23,586 nt of DNA, taken from the NCBI GenBank assembly GCA_902495085.1, contig CABUWA010000012.1, positions 1 through 23,586 on the forward strand, read 5' to 3'. Shown here piece after piece: positions 7,949 through 14,060 of this stretch (its first letter is position 1; each line of letters begins with the position of its first letter). This DNA is from an uncultured Collinsella sp. Its GTDB lineage: Bacteria > Actinomycetota > Coriobacteriia > Coriobacteriales > Coriobacteriaceae. Position numbers and translations under genes: made by a program. The notes beneath the pieces were generated by a model, which ran no database searches, was not told where the DNA came from, and saw only the letters and a list, made by a program, of their open reading frames with translations.

Positions 7949-8093
7949 ATTCCGCCCCCCGCGGAGCAACTGGGTGAACCGTCGCGTTTATTTAGGGAGC
8001 CCACACAGTCGTACCTAGTACAGGTATCCTTCGTTGTTAAGGACGCTGGAACAGTCGATGAGGGCACCCACCTGTTTTAGGTGGGTTCATTTT
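7949..8093 (+). ncRNA. ssrS: Probable 6S RNA (RNA polymerase-binding regulator)
   Basis: This 145-nt non-coding stretch carries the landmarks I associate with 6S RNAs of Gram-positive gut bacteria: an opening TTCCGCC-type stem, a mid-RNA TTTAGGGAGCCC block, the hairpin CCTTCGTTGTTAAGGACGC, and an ending GGGCACCCACCT...AGGTGGGTT that forms the terminator. GGGTG early in the RNA can pair with CACCC late in it, and GCCC/GGGC can close a central domain. 6S RNA mimics an open promoter and holds the housekeeping polymerase holoenzyme in stationary phase. The assignment rests on recalled motifs and hand folding; the 5' end comes from the -10 position. Confidence 0.62.
8066..8093 (+). terminator. Terminator hairpin at the end of the 6S RNA candidate
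   Basis: CCCACCT (8067-8073) pairs perfectly with AGGTGGG (8079-8085) around GTTTT, followed by TTCATTTT. It forms the 3' end of the RNA above. Confidence 0.8.
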
Positions 8094-8238
8094 CGTAACG
8101 TGGGGGGTGGTTTTCTTTTGCCGAAAATCACCATTACAGTCCATATGGATCCCCGCCGGCATCCCGACAAGCCATCGACAACATCCCAATATCTGGTAAG
8201 CGCGTGATTATCGCTGCGTGCAATTCCATGTACCCCCC

Positions 8239-8267
8239 TTGGTCGAGTATTATGGTTCGGCTATGCC
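8239..8267 (+). promoter_or_regulatory. Possible promoter for the WecA/TagO-like gene
   Basis: TTGGTC (8239-8244) and TATGCC (8262-8267) are 17 bp apart, about 58 bp before the ATG. The rest of 8094-8324 shows no gene or clear structure. Confidence 0.4.
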
Positions 8268-8324
8268 CTTTGCGCATGGCGTTCTTCTGACCTTTTCCTT
8301 CGACGCTTGGCGGTTTTTAGATTC

Positions 8325-9524
8325 ATGGCTTCATCCCCGAGCTACATACCGTACCTATGCGTGGCAGCGGCGGCCTTTATCACGACCTTCCTCGCGGTGC
8401 CCCTGGTCAAGCGCTTGGCAATTAAGCTCGATGCCGTCGACTATCCTTCTAAGCGCCGCATCAACACCAAGCCCATCCCGCGTTTGGGCGGAACGGCGGT
8501 GTTTTTGGGCCTGGTCGTCGCCTGCACTGTGCAAATCCTAGGCACCTGGTACCTGGGTTGGCCGCCCGTTTTGGTGCCCCACCCCCGTCTGCACATCAGC
8601 TACCCCATGCTGGCGCTCTCCTTTACCGTCATCTTTGCGACCGGCGCTATCGACGACGTCTTCCAGCTCACGCCCAAGCAAAAGCTGGCCGGACAAGTCC
8701 TCGCCGCGCTTATCGCCTGTATCGGCGGCCTAAAAATCGGCGTCATCGTCAACCCGTTTGCCCCCGGCGAGATCATGCTCGGATGGCTCGCCTACCCCAT
8801 CACCGTAATCTATCTGGTGGCATTCACCAACATCATTAACCTCATCGACGGCCTCGACGGCTTGGCCACGGGCATCTGCGGCATCGCGTCGTTCACCATG
8901 TTTTCGATGGCCGTTCTCTCGGGCCGCATCGACGCCGCCGCGCTCTCCATTGCGCTCTTTGGCGTCTGTCTGGCCTTTTTGCGCTACAACTTCAACCCCG
9001 CAAGCATCTTCTTGGGCGACTCGGGGTCGCTGCTTCTGGGCTTTGCGCTGGGCTCCATCTCGCTGCTCAACGTGAGCCGCACCGCCGCACTCACCTCGCT
9101 TATCATCCCGCTCATCGTTGCCGGCGTGCCCATCATCGACACGTTTAGCGCCATTGTGCGCCGCAAGCGCGCCCGCATTAGCATCGGGCAGGCCGACAAG
9201 GGCCACATCCACCACCGCCTGATCCAAGAAGGCTACAACCAAAAACAGGCCGTGCTGCTCATCTATGCCTGGTGCATCATGCTTTCGGCCGGCGCCGCCG
9301 CGATTAACCAGGTCGAGGTGCCCATGCGTGTGCTCATCTTTACCGTGCTCGCCATTGGCTCGGCTGCCTTCGCCAAGCACCTGCACCTGTTTGAACCCGT
9401 GCTGCGCCACCATTACAACAAGCGCACGCACGAGGACGAGCTGGTCACCCCCGACGACCCCGCTTTTAAGCAGGAGGAGCAGGCAGCCGAGGAGCGCAAA
9501 GAAGAGCGCCACCACAAGCTCTAG
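8325..9524 (+). CDS. Undecaprenyl-phosphate sugar-1-phosphate transferase, WecA/TagO/MraY family
   Basis: A polytopic membrane enzyme (about 11 hydrophobic segments, 399 residues) that transfers a sugar-1-phosphate, in this branch usually GlcNAc-1-P, from the UDP-sugar to undecaprenyl phosphate, starting a surface glycan or teichoic-acid-like chain. Motifs in order: PIPRLGG; the catalytic Asp pair in GAIDDVFQL (110-111); NLIDGLDG (about 173-180); FLGDSGS (229-235); and the HIHHR loop (294-298), which marks the WecA/TagO branch rather than MraY. The cytoplasmic tail is highly charged (EEQAAEERKEERHH). A TTG six codons upstream is an alternative start; neither has a strong ribosome site. The flippase at 16111 could act later in the same pathway. 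Confidence 0.9.
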   Translation: MASSPSYIPYLCVAAAAFITTFLAVPLVKRLAIKLDAVDYPSKRRINTKPIPRLGGTAVFLGLVVACTVQILGTWYLGWPPVLVPHPRLHISYPMLALSFTVIFATGAIDDVFQLTPKQKLAGQVLAALIACIGGLKIGVIVNPFAPGEIMLGWLAYPITVIYLVAFTNIINLIDGLDGLATGICGIASFTMFSMAVLSGRIDAAALSIALFGVCLAFLRYNFNPASIFLGDSGSLLLGFALGSISLLNVSRTAALTSLIIPLIVAGVPIIDTFSAIVRRKRARISIGQADKGHIHHRLIQEGYNQKQAVLLIYAWCIMLSAGAAAINQVEVPMRVLIFTVLAIGSAAFAKHLHLFEPVLRHHYNKRTHEDELVTPDDPAFKQEEQAAEERKEERHHKL

Positions 9525-9683
9525 GGCAAGCTGCCGAGGATGTGCCAAGGCACCGTTGGCCAAGCGCGGCCGCGCCGCGCCCATCGCACAAGCCACCCCT
9601 CTCCCGCCCCTCGCCTACTTACGCCCCGCCCCTCCAATAAACGCGTTATCATCTTGACCCATGAACATACGTTAGGAGCAATC

Positions 9684-10733
9684 ATGCCAAACGAGAACAG
9701 CTACGAAGTCGCGCTGCAAAAGAGCAACGCCATTCGCGAGGGCTTGGCCAATACGCCCGAGAAGTTCACCATGCTCACCGGTGATCGCCCCACCGGCCGT
9801 CTGCACCTGGGCCACTACTTTGGCACCCTCAAGGGCCGCGTTGAGCTGCAGAACATGGGCGCCAAGACCAACGTGCTCATCGCCGACTACCAGGTCATCA
9901 CCGACCGCGACACGACCGAGCACATCCAGGACAACGTGTACAACATGGTCATGGACTACCTTGCCTGCGGTATCGACCCCAACAAGACCATGATCTACGC
10001 GCACTCCGCCGTGCCCGCCGCCAACCAGCTCATGCTGCCGTTCCTGTCGCTGGTGTCCGAGGCCGAGCTGGCGCGCAACCCCACGGTAAAGGCCGAGATG
10101 GAGGCCTCGGGCCACGAGCTCACCGGCCTTCTGCTCACCTACCCGGTGCACCAGGCCTGCGACATCCTGTTCTGCAAGGGCAATGTGGTGCCCGTCGGCC
10201 GCGACCAGCTGCCGCACATCGAGCTCACCCGTACCATCGCCCGCCGCTTTAACAACCGCTACGGCAAGGTGTTCCCCGAGGTCGACGCACTGCTGTCCGA
10301 GACCCCGCTGCTGCCGGGCCTGGACGGTCGCAAGATGAGCAAGAGCTACGGCAACGCCATCAATATTTCGATGACCGCCGAGGAGACGGCCAAACGCATC
10401 AAGAAGAGCCAGACCGACTCCGAGCGCATGATCACATTCGATCCCGAGAACCGCCCCGGCGTGTCTGGCCTGCTTTCGACAGCCGCCATCTGCACCGGTC
10501 GCTCCGAGGTCGAGATTGCCGAGGAGATCGGTATGGGCGGCTCCGGCCAGCTCAAGAAGTACGTGACCGAGGCCGTCAACGAGTACTTCGCACCGATCCG
10601 CGAGCGTCGCCAGCGCTACGAGAACGATCTGGACTATGTGAAGGACGTCCTGCACGAGGGCAACCGTCGCGCCAACGAGATCGCCGATCAGACCCTGGCA
10701 GAGGTTCAGGACGCCATGGGCATGGTGTACTAG
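9684..10733 (+). CDS. trpS: Tryptophanyl-tRNA synthetase
   Basis: Charges tRNA-Trp with tryptophan; class I synthetase, cytosolic dimer. The 349 residues carry the HIGH-like signature GRLHLGHY (HLGH at 41-44), TYPVHQACDILF, PVGRDQLPHIELTR and the KMSKS loop (217-221). The frame is open 48 codons further upstream, but ATG 9684 has TTAGGAG seven bases ahead and gives the standard N-terminus. No T-box leader could be seen in the 159-base upstream gap. A good intrinsic terminator follows. Confidence 0.96.
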   Translation: MPNENSYEVALQKSNAIREGLANTPEKFTMLTGDRPTGRLHLGHYFGTLKGRVELQNMGAKTNVLIADYQVITDRDTTEHIQDNVYNMVMDYLACGIDPNKTMIYAHSAVPAANQLMLPFLSLVSEAELARNPTVKAEMEASGHELTGLLLTYPVHQACDILFCKGNVVPVGRDQLPHIELTRTIARRFNNRYGKVFPEVDALLSETPLLPGLDGRKMSKSYGNAINISMTAEETAKRIKKSQTDSERMITFDPENRPGVSGLLSTAAICTGRSEVEIAEEIGMGGSGQLKKYVTEAVNEYFAPIRERRQRYENDLDYVKDVLHEGNRRANEIADQTLAEVQDAMGMVY

Positions 10734-10769
10734 ACCGATCTGCCGGCTTGAGCTTTCGATTGCTTTAGG

Positions 10770-10798
10770 GCGGGCGCTACGGCGTCCGCCTTTTTTTG
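10770..10798 (+). terminator. Intrinsic terminator of trpS
   Basis: GCGGGCGC (10770-10777) pairs with GCGTCCGC (10782-10789; one G-U) around TACG and is followed by C and seven T. A second small hairpin, GGAGCCG/CGGCTCC (10798-10804 with 10813-10819), follows immediately. Confidence 0.9.
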
Positions 10799-10844
10799 GA
10801 GCCGGACCGCTTCGGCTCCGTCCATCGCACTCCCCCGACAAACA

Positions 10845-10886
10845 GGAACAGGCCCGCCGGCAGTTAGTTGCCAGCGGGCCTGTTCC
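10845..10886. repeat. Long hairpin between convergent trpS and the alkyltransferase gene
   Basis: Arms of 18 bases (10845-10862 and 10869-10886, GGAACAGGCCCGC...GGCA) pair with one mismatch around a 6-base loop. The mismatch becomes a G-U pair if the minus strand is transcribed. No strong T-run follows on either strand. The rest of 10887-11062 has no supported gene; GTTTACTTTG (11001) and CAAGTAAAC (11053) form a spaced inverted repeat of unknown meaning. Confidence 0.6.
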
Positions 10887-11062
10887 CGAAGTACACCGTT
10901 GAATCGCACAGAGGGGAGGAATGCGAATCAAACTCAACAGGGCAGGCTTTTTCATCGCCTATTGCCTGCTCCCTTGCTGAAACCAATATAGTTCACCGTG
11001 GTTTACTTTGCAGGATCAATATCCGCCGCCATAGCTTCTCCATAAGTTAGCCCAAGTAAACT

Positions 11063-11101
11063 AAACCACCACAAAGGAGACAGGCACCTTTGTGGTGGTT
11101 T
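11063..11101. repeat. Conserved-loop hairpin, family A copy 2
   Basis: AAACCACCACAAAGG (11063-11077) pairs perfectly with 11087-11101 around a 9-base loop AGACAGGCA, one base different from copy 1. It starts 17 bp past the stop of the minus-strand alkyltransferase-like gene. Confidence 0.85.
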
Positions 11102-11118
11102 TCGCCACGACAGAGCCG

Positions 11119-11439
11119 TTAGAGTCCGGCAAGCCAGCGACAGGCGGCCAAGTCGACGTGCATGTCGTCCTTAAACGCCACACCCTCCCCCATTAAGAGC
11201 TCGCGTTGAGTATCGGCCCCGCCAAAGGCAAAGCCCTCGCAAATGCGGCCGTCGGCAAATACCACGCGATGACAGGGAATTTGGCCAGGGCGTGGGTTGC
11301 TGTGCAGCGCATACCCCACGTACCGCGCACTTCGTGGACGACCGGCAAGCAGCGCCACCTGACCATACGTGGCGACCATCCCCTCGGGGATCTGCTCGAC
11401 CACCTCGTACACCCGTTCAAAAAAGCCCTCAGACGCCAT
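11119..11439 (-). CDS. Short MGMT/Ogt-family DNA alkyltransferase (DNA-binding domain with PCHR motif)
   Basis: A 106-residue protein equal to the C-terminal DNA-binding domain of O6-alkylguanine-DNA alkyltransferases: FFERVYEVVEQIPEGMVATYGQVA leads into the winged helix, RSARYVGYALHSN supplies the arginine-finger region, and IPCHRVV holds the alkyl-acceptor motif with Cys56. Stand-alone domains of this size are often alkyltransferase-like (ATL) proteins in which that Cys is Trp or Ala; here it is kept, so real dealkylation is possible. The start at 11439 has GAAGGGAG upstream; the ORF's 18 extra codons run into the upstream hairpin and were dropped. It lies between two family A hairpins, downstream of degV. 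Confidence 0.88.
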   Translation of the reverse strand: MASEGFFERVYEVVEQIPEGMVATYGQVALLAGRPRSARYVGYALHSNPRPGQIPCHRVVFADGRICEGFAFGGADTQRELLMGEGVAFKDDMHVDLAACRWLAGL

Positions 11440-11465
11440 TGCTCGCTCCCTTCCACCCGGAAAAG

Positions 11466-11510
11466 CATAAACCACCGCAAAGGGGACAGGCACCTTTGTG
11501 GTGGTTTATG
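11466..11510. repeat. Conserved-loop hairpin, family A copy 3
   Basis: CATAAACCACCGCAAAGG (11466-11483) pairs with 11493-11510 with a single G-T pair around the loop GGACAGGCA. It begins 9 bp past the degV stop, between degV and the alkyltransferase-like gene on the same strand. Confidence 0.85.
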
Positions 11511-11519
11511 GCAGGTCGG

Positions 11520-12374
11520 TTAGTTGGCGGGCTGGAAGAAGGCTACGGCTACGGCGCCAGGGCCTACGTGGGTGCCGATGGTGGCGCCAATGGTGTGAAC
11601 GGGCAGTTCGCCCTCGGTATGACCAGCCCACAGTGCCGCGCTGTCCTCGATATACTTCTTGAGCACCGCATCCGAAAGGCCCGTATAGCCCAGCGCCAGC
11701 GGCATGGAAAAGTCGATGCCGCCCGCTTTTTCGACCTTTTGGTTCAGCAGATTGCGGCCGTTCTTGGAACCGCGCGCCTTACCCAGCTGCACGATCAGAC
11801 CGTCCTCGACAGCCACCACGGGCTTTACGTTGAGCAGCGTGCCCACGGCGCCGGCCGCAGCAGACAGACGACCGCCGCGCACCAGGTACTCCAGCGTCTC
11901 GAGCAGGCCGATAACCACCACACGGTCGCGCACGGCCTCGACGGCCGCCGCGATCTGAGCTGCACTACGGCCCTCATCCACCAGGCGCAGGGCATACTCG
12001 ACCATGACACGCTCGCCCAGAGTGACGTTATTGCTATCCACCACGTAAACGTCGCCGCCTGGCGCCTCGGCAAGTGCGGTACGGGCACTCTGATTGGTGC
12101 CTGATAGCTTAGCGCCCACGGTAATAATCACAGCCTCATCGCCGGCTTCACGAACCTTGGCAATCGCCTGCGAAAACGCGTACGGGTTGACCTGGCCGGT
12201 CTTGGGCAGCTCATCGCGCTCCACGAGCATCTCGTAAAAGCGCTGGTGATCGATGTCGATGCCATCCATGTACACATCGGTGCCAAAGGTGACGGACAGC
12301 GGCAAAACGGCCAGTGCTGGGTGCTCGGCCGGCGACATATCGCTTGCGGAATCGGTAATAATGCGGACGGACAT
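11520..12374 (-). CDS. DegV family fatty-acid-binding protein (FakB-like)
   Basis: A 284-residue soluble EDD-fold protein. It opens with VRIITDSASDM, has PLSVTFGTDVYMDG, KTGQVNPYAF and VGAKLSGTNQSA (the Thr/Ser positions that hold a fatty-acid carboxylate in the family), then LEYLVRGGRLS and the C-terminal IGATIGTHVGPGAVAVAFF. DegV/FakB proteins bind fatty acids and, where FakA is present, deliver them for phosphorylation; no fakA is seen here. Start ATG 12374 has AAAGGA eight bases upstream; the ORF's earlier 35 codons lack support. It follows the marR gene by 119 bp on the same strand. Confidence 0.92.
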   Translation of the reverse strand: MSVRIITDSASDMSPAEHPALAVLPLSVTFGTDVYMDGIDIDHQRFYEMLVERDELPKTGQVNPYAFSQAIAKVREAGDEAVIITVGAKLSGTNQSARTALAEAPGGDVYVVDSNNVTLGERVMVEYALRLVDEGRSAAQIAAAVEAVRDRVVVIGLLETLEYLVRGGRLSAAAGAVGTLLNVKPVVAVEDGLIVQLGKARGSKNGRNLLNQKVEKAGGIDFSMPLALGYTGLSDAVLKKYIEDSAALWAGHTEGELPVHTIGATIGTHVGPGAVAVAFFQPAN

Positions 12375-12493
12375 AGCGAATCCTTTCTTGCGCAGGTCCC
12401 GCGCAGGGAATTTTGACAGCAAGGCCCCGGCACGGTATACGCGCTCAAACAGGACTATGCAGTTGTTAATTGGAAGCAAAAGCCTTGGCGGCC

Positions 12494-12943
12494 CTACAAC
12501 TCGCGCAGGGTGTTGAGAATCGTGCGCAGCGACGTATACATCTGCTCGCGCTGCTCCACACCCATAGCCTTACCGGTGGTATCGAGCACTTCGTGGATGA
12601 TGCGGTCGGCCTCGCTCATGCTCTCGCCACCCAGAGCGGTCAGGCGCACCGGAGCACGATACTTAATGGCGGCATCGCCCGAATCGTCGACCTCGACGTA
12701 GCCGCCCTCCTCCAGATGCGCGAGCGTACGCGAGACGGCGGCGCGGGTCACGCCTGCCATGCGAGCCAGGTCAGCGCCAGTCAGGCCGTCCTTGCTGCGC
12801 TCAAGATAGTACAGGCACATAACGTCGGAGCCCTTGAGGCCCAGCCTTGCGCCCTCGGATGTCTTAATGCGCTGAATCTCCTTGTAGAGCCCGCTGATCA
12901 GTCCGACAAAGTCCTCGAAACGTGTCTCGTCGTTCTGCTGCAT
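12494..12943 (-). CDS. MarR-family transcriptional regulator
   Basis: A 149-residue winged-helix dimeric repressor candidate. Residues about 38-65 give the helix-turn-helix region: GLKGSDVMCLYYLERSKDGLTGADLARMAGVTRAAVSRTLAHLEEGGYVE, with the recognition helix VTRAAVSRTLAHLE, followed by the beta-wing (YVEVDDSGDAAIKYRAPVRLT) and long C-terminal helices for dimerisation. Start ATG 12943 gives a normal N-terminus, but the ribosome site (GAAAGG) is about 14 bases away, so a start at 12988 is possible. Placement directly upstream of degV makes that gene a likely target. The ligand is unknown; a fatty acid would fit the context, as for FabT, also a MarR protein. Confidence 0.88.
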   Translation of the reverse strand: MQQNDETRFEDFVGLISGLYKEIQRIKTSEGARLGLKGSDVMCLYYLERSKDGLTGADLARMAGVTRAAVSRTLAHLEEGGYVEVDDSGDAAIKYRAPVRLTALGGESMSEADRIIHEVLDTTGKAMGVEQREQMYTSLRTILNTLREL

Positions 12944-12976
12944 GGGAGACGACCGCCTTTCGCTTGCATAATGCTT

Positions 12977-13013
12977 ACGGGTAAACATCTTAGTCGCATA
13001 AGGCGACACCCGT
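12977..13013. promoter_or_regulatory. Nested inverted repeat upstream of marR
   Basis: ACGGGT (12977-12982) and ACCCGT (13008-13013) enclose GTCGC-N5-GCGAC (12993-13007). It sits 33-70 bp upstream of the chosen marR start, where an autoregulatory operator or a leader hairpin would be expected. Confidence 0.35.
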
Positions 13014-13048
13014 ACCCAAATACCCCATTTGTTAACCCATCAACATAA

Positions 13049-13087
13049 AAACCACCACAAAGGGGACAGGCACCTTTGTGGTGGTTT
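13049..13087. repeat. Conserved-loop hairpin, family A copy 4
   Basis: AAACCACCACAAAGG (13049-13063) pairs perfectly with 13073-13087 around GGACAGGCA. It begins 26 bp past the stop of the B3/B4 gene. Confidence 0.85.
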
Positions 13088-13113
13088 GGGGCATCAATAG
13101 GTTCTAGGCGCCG

Positions 13114-13833
13114 CTACAGCTCCACGCAGGGATTGTCGCGAGTCACAAGCGTCTTAACGACAACCGTCGCTCCCAGATAACGCTCGAGCAACTCAGCGAG
13201 GCGATCGATCGCGGCCTGGCATTCCCCCATCCGCTCGGGCTCCACGCACTCAATCGCCAGGAACGCATCGGCCGAATCATCGGACAGCGCCGTGCGAACG
13301 CCGTCGCGCCAGTTCCAGCAGCGGCACACAGCGCCCGCATCGTCGATGTAGGCGAGCTCGCCGGGCAACGTCGGATCGTCCGCCTCCTCGCCAAGCGGCA
13401 AGAACGCATCGCCACCGTCGGTCACCTTCAAGCGAAGGTCTCCCTCGATCGCATGCAGATCCTCGCCTCCCACGGGCAGCGCGTAGGTCAGCGACACCGT
13501 GTTGTAAATATCCACCGCGGGCGTAATGTGGCCCACCGGCTTGCCTTTGAGCACGCGTTTGAGCAAGTTCTCGATCGAGCAGCGCGCGCCTTTCTTGGTC
13601 TTGAACAGACGATAGGCCTCGCGCCATGCCTTGACCGGTGCGTTCTCGCTGATAGTGTCGCTGGTCAGATGACGCTCCGCATCGATATTGGCGCGGTCGA
13701 GCAACGCCGCAATCGCATCCACGTCCTCTTGAGGAATCTGAGCCGTGGGCTTCATGCCCTCCACGACCACAACACCGACCGCTGCCTGCGGAAACAGCTC
13801 CCAGAATGAATCCTCGGCAATAAAGCTCTTCAT
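13114..13833 (-). CDS. Free-standing B3/B4 (PheRS beta editing-type) domain protein
   Basis: A 239-residue soluble protein made of the B3/B4 domain otherwise found in the beta subunit of phenylalanyl-tRNA synthetase, where it hydrolyses mischarged tRNA. Diagnostic blocks are PVKAWREAYRLF near residue 65, IENLLKRVLKG, the YNTVSLTYALPVGGEDL core, GDLRLKVTDGGDAFLPLGE, and CRCWNWRDGVRTAL. No catalytic or tRNA-binding synthetase modules accompany it. Whether stand-alone members edit tRNA or free aminoacyl compounds is, to my knowledge, unresolved. Start ATG 13833 follows AAGGGAGAG; five upstream ORF codons are excluded. It has its own promoter candidate and a structured leader, and family A hairpins flank it on both sides. 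Confidence 0.88.
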   Translation of the reverse strand: MKSFIAEDSFWELFPQAAVGVVVVEGMKPTAQIPQEDVDAIAALLDRANIDAERHLTSDTISENAPVKAWREAYRLFKTKKGARCSIENLLKRVLKGKPVGHITPAVDIYNTVSLTYALPVGGEDLHAIEGDLRLKVTDGGDAFLPLGEEADDPTLPGELAYIDDAGAVCRCWNWRDGVRTALSDDSADAFLAIECVEPERMGECQAAIDRLAELLERYLGATVVVKTLVTRDNPCVEL

Positions 13834-13861
13834 ACGCTCTCCCTTCATTGTGCGCGCCCGA

Positions 13862-13963
13862 GTGAGGGCGCCTAAACAAAAAGCGCCCTTACAACGGCCA
13901 CCTTCAAAGTCCTACGGTGCCGTCACAAGAACGCTTGCGCTGTCCCCATCCGGAGAAGGGGAC
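13862..13963 (-). other. Structured 5' leader of the B3/B4 gene (two hairpins)
   Basis: Between the promoter candidate and the gene, the minus-strand transcript can form GTCCCC-N10-GGGGAC (13942-13947 with 13958-13963) and a 10-bp stem (13862-13871 with 13883-13892, core AGGGCGC/GCGCCCT, one G-U) with a U-rich loop, ending 28 bases before the start codon. No known riboswitch was recognised. Confidence 0.4.
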
Positions 13964-13977
13964 GATATGTCAGGCGT

Positions 13978-14006
13978 ATTGTAACCCGAGTCATCCACGC
14001 GAGCAA
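13978..14006 (-). promoter_or_regulatory. Promoter candidate for the B3/B4 gene
   Basis: On the minus strand TTGCTC (14001-14006) and TACAAT (13978-13983) are 17 bp apart. The -35 starts directly after hairpin copy 5, so the pckA end and this promoter sit back to back. Confidence 0.55.
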
Positions 14007-14008
14007 AA

Positions 14009-14041
14009 CCACCACAAAGGCGCCTGTCCCCTTTGTGGTGG
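14009..14041. repeat. Conserved-loop hairpin, family A copy 5 (inverted orientation)
   Basis: CCACCACAAAGG (14009-14020) pairs with CCTTTGTGGTGG (14030-14041). The loop CGCCTGTCC is the reverse complement of GGACAGGCG, so this copy is inserted the other way round from copies 1-4. It lies 19 bp past the pckA stop and is followed by TTTT on the minus strand. Confidence 0.85.
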
Positions 14042-14060
14042 ATATGGACTCACGGCGAAG

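Noticed and set aside
9672..10955. 427-codon minus-strand ORF antisense to trpS
   Set aside because: It runs through the trpS terminator and a long hairpin and has no ribosome site; trpS is certain.
10921..10980. 19-codon plus-strand ORF (MRIKLNRAGFFIAYCLLPC) after GGGGAGGA
   Set aside because: The GGAGG is only one base from the ATG, too close for efficient initiation, and the ORF lies between terminators of convergent genes; a small membrane peptide cannot be excluded.
10734..11118. Riboswitch or RNA gene in the trpS-alkyltransferase gap
   Set aside because: Only terminator-like hairpins and spaced inverted repeats were seen; no known aptamer core was recognised.
247..14041. Regularly repeated hairpins considered as a CRISPR array
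   Set aside because: The copies are dispersed over 14 kb, palindromic throughout, and have no uniform spacers or cas genes.
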